Assembly (NCBI GenBank): GCA_938046775.1
Contig: CALIXB010000022.1
Coordinates: 1 to 59,190 of the forward strand
Origin: an uncultured Candidatus Saccharibacteria bacterium
Lineage (GTDB): Bacteria; Patescibacteriota; Saccharimonadia; Saccharimonadales; Saccharimonadaceae
DNA length: 59,190 nt
Reading direction: 5' to 3'
The position numbers and the translations under genes are program-made. The notes under the pieces were generated by a model. It was not told where the DNA came from. It worked only from the letters and a program-made list of their open reading frames with translations, and ran no database searches. The first letter of the stretch is position 1. Every line of letters begins with the position of its first letter. This document shows positions 1 through 7,840 of this stretch, one piece after another.

Positions 1-2
1 GA

Positions 3-56
3 ACTGATTTTGAGAGCTACAAAGCAGTTGTTGCCAAGTTAGGTTTGCGTAAATAG
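3..56 (+). CDS. rpsO: 30S ribosomal protein S15, C-terminal end only
   Basis: Only the last 17 codons lie in the window. The frame ends with a KLGLRK tail and a TAG stop, which resembles the conserved C-terminus of S15 (bS15/uS15 proteins end in a similar LGLR-basic tail). S15 binds the central domain of 16S rRNA. The position directly before pnp fits the classical rpsO-pnp gene order, although a sortase gene on the other strand sits between them here. The call rests on a short tail plus synteny. Confidence 0.7.
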   Translation, partial: TDFESYKAVVAKLGLRK

Positions 57-75
57 TTTACGTTAAAAACTGCTT

Positions 76-106
76 AAATCCTCTTTGACGAAAAGGGGAT
101 TTTTGT
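76..106 (+). terminator. Intrinsic terminator after rpsO
   Basis: An 11-bp stem (AAATCCTCTTT with AAAGGGGATTT, one G-T wobble) closes a small loop and runs into TTTTTG. It ends the rpsO transcript and may also serve the convergent sortase gene. Confidence 0.75.
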
Positions 107-114
107 TGTTCTGG

Positions 115-714
115 CTATTTTTTCAATTTGGCGATAATCACATCTCGTCCGTCATTGGCGCCGCCTAAAGTACAGGAATAGAGAGTTAATTGTGGCTGAT
201 CAGTGCGTTGCTCGATTTCTATTGCCTCTGGTTTAACGCTACGTTTTTCGCTGATGGCATAAATGTAGCGCGCTCCATTATAATCGACAACCATCTCATC
301 GCCAACTGCCAGCTTATCAATATTGTAAAATGGTGATTTTCTAAGTGTTTGCTGAGGGGTCAAGCCCATGATAAAACGGTGCGCGGATAAAACAAAATTA
401 CCGCCGTCCTTCGGGTTGCCATTCTCTGGTTTACGCCACCAAGCGCCGTGCTCCATAGTTTCTGCACCGCCAGATGTGTACGGCAAATTAATATCAATTT
501 TTGGAATATAAAGTCGATTTTCGGTGATTTTATCCTTAGTCTTACTTATAAGCTGTGAGGTGGAATTGTCCTTTGGATTGATGGTTTGAGACATGATAAG
601 CGGCGTACTAATAAGCACTAAAAGATATACTCCACTAGCAATCATTATTGCTGCGATTATTGGCAGAATGTAATTTTTTTGTCGTTTGGTAGCCGATTCT
701 AGATGAAGTGACAT
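115..714 (-). CDS. Sortase, membrane-anchored
   Basis: A 199-residue sortase-family transpeptidase, which cleaves LPxTG-like signals and attaches surface proteins. An N-terminal membrane helix spans about residues 15-40, and the sortase beta-barrel follows. The catalytic triad is visible: His112 in SAHRF, Cys181 in TLYSCT and Arg190 in DGRDV. The start is the ATG 6 nt downstream of a TGC-TATAAT box with no SD, so the mRNA is probably leaderless. A candidate substrate with an LPKTG motif is encoded at 51942-53546. The subclass is not assigned; size and membrane anchor fit class D/E-like enzymes. Confidence 0.88.
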   Translation of the reverse strand: MSLHLESATKRQKNYILPIIAAIMIASGVYLLVLISTPLIMSQTINPKDNSTSQLISKTKDKITENRLYIPKIDINLPYTSGGAETMEHGAWWRKPENGNPKDGGNFVLSAHRFIMGLTPQQTLRKSPFYNIDKLAVGDEMVVDYNGARYIYAISEKRSVKPEAIEIEQRTDQPQLTLYSCTLGGANDGRDVIIAKLKK

Positions 715-720
715 GGCTAA

Positions 721-729
721 ATTATAGCA
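721..729 (-). promoter_or_regulatory. Extended -10 promoter of the sortase gene
   Basis: Read on the minus strand, TGC-TATAAT ends 6 nt before the sortase ATG. Transcription would start at or next to the start codon. No clear -35 is needed for an extended -10 element. Confidence 0.65.
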
Positions 730-792
730 TAACGATATTAAGTAATTTACCTGAGCATAAGAGCGGAGCTGGTGTTTAGGCTAGCGTTTTAG

Positions 793-901
793 TATAATAT
801 TAAGTAGCAATTTGTAATGCGGAAGTGATAGAGATGAGATTGCGCCATGAATCAGGCGGCACAATTTTATCCCTGTTACTACCGCGAGAAAGGAGCTCTT
901 T
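793..901 (+). promoter_or_regulatory. pnp -10 box and about 100-nt leader
   Basis: TATAAT at 793-798 lies about 100 nt before pnp; a convincing -35 is not seen. The leader contains an imperfect hairpin (ATTG-CGCC against GGCG-CAAT, about 849-877) and ends in an AAAGGAG ribosome-binding site. In E. coli the pnp leader is cut by RNase III and autoregulated; whether this leader works that way is inference. Confidence 0.5.
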
Positions 902-3019
902 ATGAGTATTATTAATCCAAGTGGCAAGGAGATTTTTAGCGTTACCACTGAATTTTGTGGTCGGCCGCTGACACTAGAAGTAAACCGTGTTGGTTTTCGG
1001 ACAACTGGTAGTGTTCTGGTACGTTACGGTGATACTGTAGTTTTGGGTAGTGCACAGGTGAGTAGCCGCCCAGTCCAGATGGACTATTTTCCATTATCAA
1101 TTGATTATGAAGAAAAGTTTTATGCAGCGGGTAAAATTTCCGGTAGCCGATTTATTAAGCGTGAAGGTCGTCCAAGTGACGAGGCTGTGCTGATTGGTCG
1201 GTTGATTGACCGTCCAATTCGTCCGCTATTTCCGAAGGGCTACCGCCAAGAAGTGCAGGTTGTAGCAACGGTACTGAGTATGGATCCTCATTTCCGCCCA
1301 GATGTTATTGCGATGATTGCGGCGTCTAGTGCCTTAATGCTAACTGGCACGCCTTTTGATGGTCCAGTGTCTGGTCTGCGTGTCGGCCGCGTCAATGGAG
1401 AATTTAAGGCATTCTTAACTTCAGAAGAGCGCGAAAAGTCGGATCTTGATTTGGTGGTGGCTGGTATTGAAAGTGGTATCACTATGGTTGAGGCTGGCGC
1501 TAAGGAAGTCTCAGAGGAGGCTATTGTCGATGCTATGGCATGGGCGCATCAGATGATGCAGCCAGCAATTGCCTTGCAGCGGGAATTGGCGGAAAAAGTT
1601 GCGCCAGCTACGCAGGAATATACTTTAATCTTACCAGACGAATCAATTCAGCAGACTGTTGATGAGTGGGCTATTGGTAAGTTCGGGGAAAAAATTCGCC
1701 GCCCATATCCAGAACGTAATGAAATGATTAGTCAGATTCGTGATGAATTCCATGAGGCGATGGCGGAAAAACTTGGTATGGACGAGGAAGAATATAATGA
1801 GGTGCGTGGTGATTATGATGAGGCGTTTACTTTGGCGCTTCATAAAGATGTACGTCAGGGAATTGTTGCAGAACAAGTCCGCCCCGATGGTCGACAATTG
1901 ACAGAAATTCGTCCGCTTAGCTCGGAAGTTGGCTTCTTACCGCGTGCTCACGGCTCTAGTCTGTTTACTCGCGGTGTGACGCAGGGTATGAACATTGTTA
2001 CTTTGGCGCCGCTGAGCTATTCACAACTAGTTGACACAATGGAAATTAATGATGGCGAACGACGCTATATGCACCATTACAATGCGCCAGGCTATACAGT
2101 CGGTGAAGTTAAGCGAATGGGTAGCCCGGGTCGACGTGAAATTGGGCACGGTTATTTGGCGGAACGAGCGTTGTTGCCAGTGCTGCCAACCGAAGAAGAC
2201 TTTCCTTACGCTATTCGTTCGGTGACAGAAATAATGAGCCAGAACGGCTCAACGTCGATGGCGGCAACTTGTTCAAGCTGCTTGGCGTTGATGGATGCGG
2301 GCGTGCCATTGTCGGCTCCAGTTAGTGGAATTGCTATGGGTCTGATGATGGATGGCGATACGCCGTATGTACTGAGTGACATTGCCGATGCTGAAGACTT
2401 CGCTGGCGATATGGATTTTAAGGTGACAGGTACAGCAAAGGGAATTACCGCTCTCCAGATGGATATGAAGGTGCACGGCTTACCGGTGGCGGTGCTGCGT
2501 CAAGCAATTGAGCAGAGTAAGGCTGGTCGAACACACATCTTGCAGCATATGCTGAGCGTACTAGCTACCCCGCGTAATCAACTTAGTCCGTATGCGCCAC
2601 GAATTGAGAAGATTAAGATTGATCCAGATAAGATTGGCGCGGTGATTGGTAAGGGTGGAGAGACTATCAATAAGATTACCTCAGAAACTGGCGCTGAAGT
2701 TGATATTAAGGAAGACGGCTTGATCACAATAGCTAGCCCGAATGGTGAATCAATTGAAAAGGCGCTGAATTGGATTAAGAACTTGGTCGAGGAGCCAGAA
2801 GTTGGCAAGGTCTATGATGGTAAGGTCGTCAGTATTAAGGATTTTGGTGCTTTTGTAAATATCTTGCCGGGCGTTGACGGTATGGTGCACATTTCAAAGT
2901 TGGCTGAAGGCCGAGTTAATAAAGTGACTGATGTAGTTAAAGAGGGCCAGCTGGTTCGCGTAAAAATTACTGGAATTGATGAGCGCGGTAAGATCAATTT
3001 GACGATGATTGGTTTGTAA
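902..3019 (+). CDS. pnp: Polyribonucleotide nucleotidyltransferase (PNPase)
   Basis: A 705-residue phosphorolytic 3'-5' exoribonuclease of the usual family length. Order: first RNase PH-like domain (about 10-140), all-alpha linker, second RNase PH-like domain (about 310-540) with the GSPGRREIGHG signature, KH domain (about 555-620, with the GKGGETI loop) and a C-terminal S1 domain (about 628-705, GKVVSIKDFGAFV). The ATG follows an AAAGGAG site. With RNase J at 7841 it would carry out bulk mRNA turnover. The family assignment is unambiguous. Confidence 0.98.
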   Translation: MSIINPSGKEIFSVTTEFCGRPLTLEVNRVGFRTTGSVLVRYGDTVVLGSAQVSSRPVQMDYFPLSIDYEEKFYAAGKISGSRFIKREGRPSDEAVLIGRLIDRPIRPLFPKGYRQEVQVVATVLSMDPHFRPDVIAMIAASSALMLTGTPFDGPVSGLRVGRVNGEFKAFLTSEEREKSDLDLVVAGIESGITMVEAGAKEVSEEAIVDAMAWAHQMMQPAIALQRELAEKVAPATQEYTLILPDESIQQTVDEWAIGKFGEKIRRPYPERNEMISQIRDEFHEAMAEKLGMDEEEYNEVRGDYDEAFTLALHKDVRQGIVAEQVRPDGRQLTEIRPLSSEVGFLPRAHGSSLFTRGVTQGMNIVTLAPLSYSQLVDTMEINDGERRYMHHYNAPGYTVGEVKRMGSPGRREIGHGYLAERALLPVLPTEEDFPYAIRSVTEIMSQNGSTSMAATCSSCLALMDAGVPLSAPVSGIAMGLMMDGDTPYVLSDIADAEDFAGDMDFKVTGTAKGITALQMDMKVHGLPVAVLRQAIEQSKAGRTHILQHMLSVLATPRNQLSPYAPRIEKIKIDPDKIGAVIGKGGETINKITSETGAEVDIKEDGLITIASPNGESIEKALNWIKNLVEEPEVGKVYDGKVVSIKDFGAFVNILPGVDGMVHISKLAEGRVNKVTDVVKEGQLVRVKITGIDERGKINLTMIGL

Positions 3020-3063
3020 ATATATAATAATGAAAAGCTTAATTTTAGGAGATTAAATTTCTA

Positions 3064-3987
3064 ATGGATAATAGCAATAATAATAAGAAACAACAATCAC
3101 AGCAAGTCCCACCTCAACCACAATTTCAACAAGCTCCGCTTCAACAGCCTCAATTTCAACAGGCTCCACAACAGCCGCAGCAATTCCAACAAATACCACC
3201 TCAACCCATGTCGGGCACTCCATATCAAATGCCCCCAAAGAAGAAAATGAGTAAAGGTGTTTTGTGGGGAATTATTGGCGGAGTAATTGGTCTAATAATC
3301 ATTATCGTTGGTATAGTCCTAGCCATTTTATTCTTGAGCGGCCCAAGTAAGAGTGATTATAAAGATGCTGCAAGCTTAATGTCGCAAATGAAACTGCCTG
3401 ATACTAAGGATCTATTTAAGGGTGTGAAAAAAAATGATGATTACGAAGAGGCTATAAATAAAATTATAAACTCAGCTGATGAAGCTCATGCTAAGTTTGT
3501 CGCTAATAAGGCCTTTAAGGACAAAGACGTTAAGGAAGCTTACGACAAGTATCTGAATGTGTGGAATGACGAGGCTAAACCTTACCTAAAATATGTCGGA
3601 ATTTTTAACAAAGAAGGGGCTTACCGTAAATGTAAAGTCCCTAATCCAAATAAATATTTTGAGAAATCTAAGGATGAAATTGAACAAGATTTTGACTCTG
3701 TCATGAAAAATTGTATAAACGCCCTGGACAACATGATAAAGTCTGATAATGATATTGCTAAGAAATATGGTGAAGACTTAAAAAATCATTATATGGAGAT
3801 GAAGCAATATTACGTAGCAGCAGTAGCCTATAGGCAGGACTACATAAGAACAAATGGCAAAACATCTTTGTCATTACCTAAAGTTCCAACTACCCCAACC
3901 CCTAATTACAAAAAGGACATTGCCAAGAGATTGAAAGATAATCTTGATAATTTACAAAAAGTACTAGAAGATAAAGCCAATAAATAG
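3064..3987 (+). CDS. Membrane-anchored protein with Gln/Pro-rich N-terminus, paralog A
   Basis: 307 residues of unknown function. Residues 1-55 are a low-complexity Q/P-rich stretch built of QFQQAP-type repeats. Then come a KKKMSKG basic patch and one membrane helix (about 66-92). The remaining 215 residues are charged, helical and probably extracytoplasmic. The start is ATG after TAGGAG (13-nt spacing). It is followed by its own terminator and by a paralog at 4110 sharing the PQPM-GTPYQMPPKKKMSKG linker and helix. The pair looks like a tandem duplication; no family was recognised. Confidence 0.75.
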   Translation: MDNSNNNKKQQSQQVPPQPQFQQAPLQQPQFQQAPQQPQQFQQIPPQPMSGTPYQMPPKKKMSKGVLWGIIGGVIGLIIIIVGIVLAILFLSGPSKSDYKDAASLMSQMKLPDTKDLFKGVKKNDDYEEAINKIINSADEAHAKFVANKAFKDKDVKEAYDKYLNVWNDEAKPYLKYVGIFNKEGAYRKCKVPNPNKYFEKSKDEIEQDFDSVMKNCINALDNMIKSDNDIAKKYGEDLKNHYMEMKQYYVAAVAYRQDYIRTNGKTSLSLPKVPTTPTPNYKKDIAKRLKDNLDNLQKVLEDKANK

Positions 3988-4002
3988 ATTTTATCTAAAA
4001 AC

Positions 4003-4036
4003 AAAAGCACTCTGAGGAAATCAGAGTGCTTTTAGT
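4003..4036 (+). terminator. Intrinsic terminator of paralog A
   Basis: A perfect 13-bp stem (AAAAGCACTCTGA with TCAGAGTGCTTTT) around a 5-nt loop, with T-rich ends on both strands. The terminator after paralog B has the same design. Confidence 0.9.
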
Positions 4037-4045
4037 GGTCAATGT

Positions 4046-4075
4046 TTGACGACAACCAGCTAATAACTATATAAT
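4046..4075 (+). promoter_or_regulatory. Promoter of paralog B
   Basis: TTGACG and TATAAT are separated by 18 bp, about 35 nt before the start codon. The leader carries an AGGAGG ribosome-binding site, so this gene is not leaderless. Confidence 0.75.
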
Positions 4076-4109
4076 AGTAGGTAATGTAAGTTTAGGAGGT
4101 AATAATTTT

Positions 4110-4946
4110 ATGAACAATAATCAGGATAACAATACACTGCCACCTCAACCTATGGCCGGCACTCCATACCAAATGCCTCCGAAGAAGAAGATGAGTAAAG
4201 GTGTTTTGTGGGGAATTATTGGCGGAGTTGTCGCTATCATTGCCATTGTTGGTATTGTCTTAGCTTTTGTATTCCTTGGCGGATCAGGTGATAAAAAAGG
4301 TGGAGGCCAAGTCAGTAAGGAAGAATATAAAGACTTTTACTCACAAATTAATAAATTAGAAATCTCTAGAGATATTGAAGGAACTAAGTATATTTCACTG
4401 TCATATAGGACGTTTGAGCGAATACTTGGAGAGATTGACGAAAAACATAAAGAGCTGGGGTCACATAAAGCCCTTGCGGACGAAGATCTAAAAGAAGCTT
4501 ACGATGAGGTGCTAAAGGCTTGGAATGATAGTATAAAGCCGGCTATATATGCTGCAGATAAAGTCAGGACAGACGAAGATGCCATGTCTTGTGAACTTAA
4601 TACCTACGCGTCGTATATGAAACCTAACAGAGAAGCTATTGATACTGCTCTAGCTTCCCGTGAAGAGCGATGTATGAAAGCTGTAGAGAGGTTTGAAAAG
4701 TCTGATGATAAAATTGTTTCGCAGTACGGTAAAGCTCTTCGTAAATATTGGTCAGAAGATATAAAAACCTTTTTATTAGAGTCATACAAATACTATAGTG
4801 AACTTAAAAATAACCCCAACACTAAATTAAGAAAACCTAAAGAGCCAAAAAAACCAGAAGTGCAAGGTGAAAATTCTAGAAGTGATTACTTAGAAGACTA
4901 TGCATATCTCAAGAAACTAGCTAAGAAAAAGTCTAACGAAAAGTAG
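4110..4946 (+). CDS. Membrane-anchored protein, paralog B
   Basis: 278 residues, paralog of the protein at 3064. It has a short N-terminal tail with PPQPM-GTPYQMPPKKKMSKG and then one membrane helix (about 32-55). A long charged helical domain follows, with the shared KEAYD(E/K)-WND motif. It lacks the long Q-rich repeat of paralog A. The start is ATG after AGGAGG. It has its own promoter and terminator. It is probably a surface or periplasm-side structural protein, but the function is unknown. Confidence 0.75.
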   Translation: MNNNQDNNTLPPQPMAGTPYQMPPKKKMSKGVLWGIIGGVVAIIAIVGIVLAFVFLGGSGDKKGGGQVSKEEYKDFYSQINKLEISRDIEGTKYISLSYRTFERILGEIDEKHKELGSHKALADEDLKEAYDEVLKAWNDSIKPAIYAADKVRTDEDAMSCELNTYASYMKPNREAIDTALASREERCMKAVERFEKSDDKIVSQYGKALRKYWSEDIKTFLLESYKYYSELKNNPNTKLRKPKEPKKPEVQGENSRSDYLEDYAYLKKLAKKKSNEK

Positions 4947-4961
4947 TCTGTATCTAAAAAT

Positions 4962-4994
4962 AAAAGTGCCCTGAGATAATCAGGGCACTTTTAG
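4962..4994 (+). terminator. Intrinsic terminator of paralog B
   Basis: A perfect 13-bp stem (AAAAGTGCCCTGA with TCAGGGCACTTTT), a 5-nt loop and a TTTT tail. It is a base-substituted copy of the terminator at 4003, with compensatory changes that keep the stem paired. Confidence 0.9.
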
Positions 4995-5057
4995 TTGGAG
5001 TAAAGTTATGACTATTATCTACTTCAATAATTGGAGATATAGTTAACTCCAAGTTGC

Positions 5058-5086
5058 TTGTAAAATCTACCTAAGGGTAGTATAGT
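5058..5086 (+). promoter_or_regulatory. Promoter with dyad operator before the Rrf2 gene
   Basis: TTGTAA (5058-5063) and TATAGT (5081-5086) are 17 bp apart. The spacer ends in an inverted repeat CTACC-TAAG-GGTAG (5067-5080) that abuts the -10 box. Rrf2-family regulators commonly bind such dyads in their own promoters, so this is a reasonable candidate for the operator. That it is the site for this regulator is inference. Confidence 0.5.
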
Positions 5087-5129
5087 AGATAGTCGATATC
5101 CATTATATCTAATTTGAGAAAGGACTTAT

Positions 5130-5564
5130 ATGAGATTATCAGGGGCTGTCGAACAAGCGTGTTGTATTATGGCGATTTTAGCCGATCCAAAACAAAAAAC
5201 GCCGATAACTAATGATGCTTTGTCAGAAAAAATGTCGGTTTCGCCAACTTATTTGAAGAAAATTAGTCGTAAGTTAGTAGTGGCAAAATTAATCACCTCG
5301 ACACAGGGCGCCGGAGGTGGATTTATTTTGGCAAGAGAAATGAAGGGGGTAACACTACATGATGTAGTTTTGGCAATTGAGGGTAATGCACTATTTTTTC
5401 AACCCCAAGGAGTTATTGAACAGGTGTTTACGTCGCGCCGTCGTCAAGTAAAAATTGGCATGAACATGATTGAAAAGGTTTTTTCTGAGGCTCAGGAAAA
5501 GTGGAGTGAATATTTAAAGACTGTGACGCTAGAAGACGTTGCTCGGGAGGTTTCTCATGATTAA
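5130..5564 (+). CDS. Rrf2-family transcriptional regulator
   Basis: 144 residues. An N-terminal winged helix (about 1-65) has the family pattern SPTYLKKISRKL followed by the wing region GAGGGFILAR. A dimerisation helix and a variable C-terminus follow. The three cysteines that bind an Fe-S cluster in IscR/NsrR-type members are absent from the 80-110 region, so it is unlikely to be an Fe-S sensor. The start is ATG after AAAGG. It overlaps the following exporter gene by 8 bp, and probably regulates that exporter and itself. Confidence 0.88.
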   Translation: MRLSGAVEQACCIMAILADPKQKTPITNDALSEKMSVSPTYLKKISRKLVVAKLITSTQGAGGGFILAREMKGVTLHDVVLAIEGNALFFQPQGVIEQVFTSRRRQVKIGMNMIEKVFSEAQEKWSEYLKTVTLEDVAREVSHD

Positions 5565-7641
5565 AAATAATATGGTACGAGCCGAGTGGCGACATTTATT
5601 TAAAAATAAAATACTTCTTATATCTATGTTGGTGATCTCGTTTATTCCGATTATGTATAGCGGATTTTTCTTAGGTTCAATTTGGGATCCCTATGGTCAA
5701 ACAAAAAATCTCCCAGTAGCATTTGTTAATGAAGACAAGGGCGCTGTCTTAAACGGTCAAACATTGAATGTTGGTCAAGCGGTGCAGCAAAAATTGAAAG
5801 ATAATCATGATTTGGGATGGGAATTTGTTGGCAAAAAACAGGCATCTAGTGGCGTAGAGAGTGGGCATTTCTATGCCGTAGTGGAAATTCCATCTGACTT
5901 TTCAGAGAAGGTGGCGTCAATTACTGGCAGCCAGCCTCAGCAAGCGGTTATCAATTTTACTACTACACCAGCTAAGAATTATATTGGTTCATTGGTGAGT
6001 AATCAGGCAGCCGAGAGGGTTAAGTCTTCAGTTTCTGAGCAAGTCACTAAGGCATATGCCAAGGGGGTGTTGGAGAGTATAGATAAGCTGGGGATAGGTT
6101 TAGAGTCGGCCGCCAACGGAACGGCGCAGCTGCACAGTGGATTGGCTCAATTCCACGGTGGCATTCAAGCGTATACTGGCGGAGTCAATCAACTAGCGGT
6201 AGGTCAGCAGAGTTTAGCTGATGGTTTGGTGCAATTAAACGGTGGGGCACAGCAATTGCAGACGGCTCTTAGGAAGATGTCAAATGGTCTACCTAGTGAA
6301 TCTCAAGTTACGCAACTAACAAGTGGGATGAAGCAGTTGCAAACTGGCATTGATCAACTAAATTATAGTGTGCATCACCCATCTCCAGCGATTTTCGCTC
6401 AGCAAAATAAAGTGCAGATTGAGGCTCAAGCTTTGGCGCAAACTGTGCAAGCGTCAGCGGTAGACTTATCTGCGGTGGGGGCAGTAGTCAAAGATTTGAG
6501 TGTCCAGGCTGTGGCGTCTGGCGTTGGTTCAACAACCATAACCTTGCCGCAAATAGGTAAAATCTCTCAGGCGCTTGGTAAGACGCAAACAATTACTACT
6601 CAGGTGGCTACATTACTTCAGGACTTACAAACGCTTACCCGCCAATTGTCGGAGCAACAATCACAACTACAGACAGGAGTCGCTGCGCTTAATAGTGGTG
6701 CGAGTCAGCTTACACCAAATGTAAATACTGCACTTAATGGCTATAACACTCTCAGGGGTGCAAATGGCCAATTGCTATCCGGGGTAACATCGTTAAGTGG
6801 TAGCTTAGCTAAGGCGCAAGCTGGTAGTCAGAAATTAGCTGACGGCGCTGGCGTGTTGAGTAATCGTTCAGGAATGTTGGTTGGCAGTAGTGCTCGACTA
6901 GCTAATGGCGTAGATGTGCTTTCCGTTAAGTTAGCAGATGCTTCTAATAAGCTTAAAGCTCAGCCGACGGGATCAGCGACTCAGGAGCATATCGCTAACC
7001 CAGTTAAATCAGAGACGACAGCAAAGGGTGATGTTCCAAATTACGGCTATGCTCTGGCGCCATATGTATTGTCGTTGAGTTTGTTTGTTGGAGCAATTGT
7101 TCTGAATGTCATTTACCCAATTCGTAAGACTTTTGCCGAGCAGGAAAGTGCTTTTCGTTGGTGGTTAGCTAAGGTGTCGGTCGTTGGCCTGGCGGCTTTC
7201 GCTCAAGCAACGATTCTAATGCTAGTTATGGTCTACTGCTTAGGCCTGACTCCAGAACATCCAGTGCGCTTTATCGGGGTAATTTATATGACGTCATTTG
7301 TCTATATGTCTATTGTGTCATTTATGGTGATTGCACTAGATAACCCGGGCCGATTTTTGGCAATGGTGCTATTGGTATTGCAATTAGGTTCAAGTGAGGG
7401 AACATTCCCGATTCAAACGGCTAATGAATTTTTCCAGGCAATTAATCCGCTGGTACCAATGACTTATTCCATCCGAGCGTTGCGCCAGTCTATATCAGGT
7501 GGATTAGACAATGTGTTTTATGACAGTAGTATGTGGGTACTTGCTGGATTTTTGTTAGCAGCTAATTTGCTGATGATAAGTTTCTTTGTTTATCGTGGTA
7601 AGCGTAAATTTGCTCACACCTCAGTAGATGGTGACGATTAG
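5557..7641 (+). CDS. YhgE/Pip-type membrane protein (ABC-2-like export permease)
   Basis: 694 residues from the ATG at 5557, chosen because GGGAGG lies 6 nt upstream; an upstream TTG would add only six residues. One N-terminal membrane helix (about 17-38) is followed by an extracellular region rich in Gly-x3-Leu repeats (LHSGLAQFHGG-type, about 180-470). Five or more C-terminal helices (about 500-680) resemble ABC-2 permeases. YhgE/Pip proteins are phage-receptor or export-type membrane proteins; several are linked to LXG toxin or lipid export. It is translationally coupled to the Rrf2 regulator. The substrate is unknown. Confidence 0.85.
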   Translation: MIKNNMVRAEWRHLFKNKILLISMLVISFIPIMYSGFFLGSIWDPYGQTKNLPVAFVNEDKGAVLNGQTLNVGQAVQQKLKDNHDLGWEFVGKKQASSGVESGHFYAVVEIPSDFSEKVASITGSQPQQAVINFTTTPAKNYIGSLVSNQAAERVKSSVSEQVTKAYAKGVLESIDKLGIGLESAANGTAQLHSGLAQFHGGIQAYTGGVNQLAVGQQSLADGLVQLNGGAQQLQTALRKMSNGLPSESQVTQLTSGMKQLQTGIDQLNYSVHHPSPAIFAQQNKVQIEAQALAQTVQASAVDLSAVGAVVKDLSVQAVASGVGSTTITLPQIGKISQALGKTQTITTQVATLLQDLQTLTRQLSEQQSQLQTGVAALNSGASQLTPNVNTALNGYNTLRGANGQLLSGVTSLSGSLAKAQAGSQKLADGAGVLSNRSGMLVGSSARLANGVDVLSVKLADASNKLKAQPTGSATQEHIANPVKSETTAKGDVPNYGYALAPYVLSLSLFVGAIVLNVIYPIRKTFAEQESAFRWWLAKVSVVGLAAFAQATILMLVMVYCLGLTPEHPVRFIGVIYMTSFVYMSIVSFMVIALDNPGRFLAMVLLVLQLGSSEGTFPIQTANEFFQAINPLVPMTYSIRALRQSISGGLDNVFYDSSMWVLAGFLLAANLLMISFFVYRGKRKFAHTSVDGDD

Positions 7642-7662
7642 TCCTGCTTGACGATAATCTTT

Positions 7663-7702
7663 AAAATACCAGCACCTTTTTATGTGGTGTTGGTATTTTG
7701 CT
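7663..7702 (+). terminator. Intrinsic terminator after the YhgE gene
   Basis: A 14-bp stem (AAAATACCAGCACC with GGTGTTGGTATTTT, one wobble) is followed by TTTTG. It separates the Rrf2-exporter unit from RNase J. Confidence 0.85.
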
Positions 7703-7720
7703 TATTGGGCGGCGCTATTT

Positions 7721-7749
7721 TTGACAAAATACAGCCAGTTTGTTATTAT
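7721..7749 (+). promoter_or_regulatory. Consensus promoter of the RNase J gene
   Basis: TTGACA (7721-7726), a 17-bp spacer and TATTAT (7744-7749). The predicted leader is about 85 nt and ends in AAAAGGAG before the ATG at 7841. Confidence 0.85.
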
Positions 7750-7840
7750 AGGTAGTACTGATTAGAGGAATTTATTGTTAGATTAATGCCTCTATACTTG
7801 GGTTTTGAATTATATTGTAATAAAAAAGGAGTATAACAAT

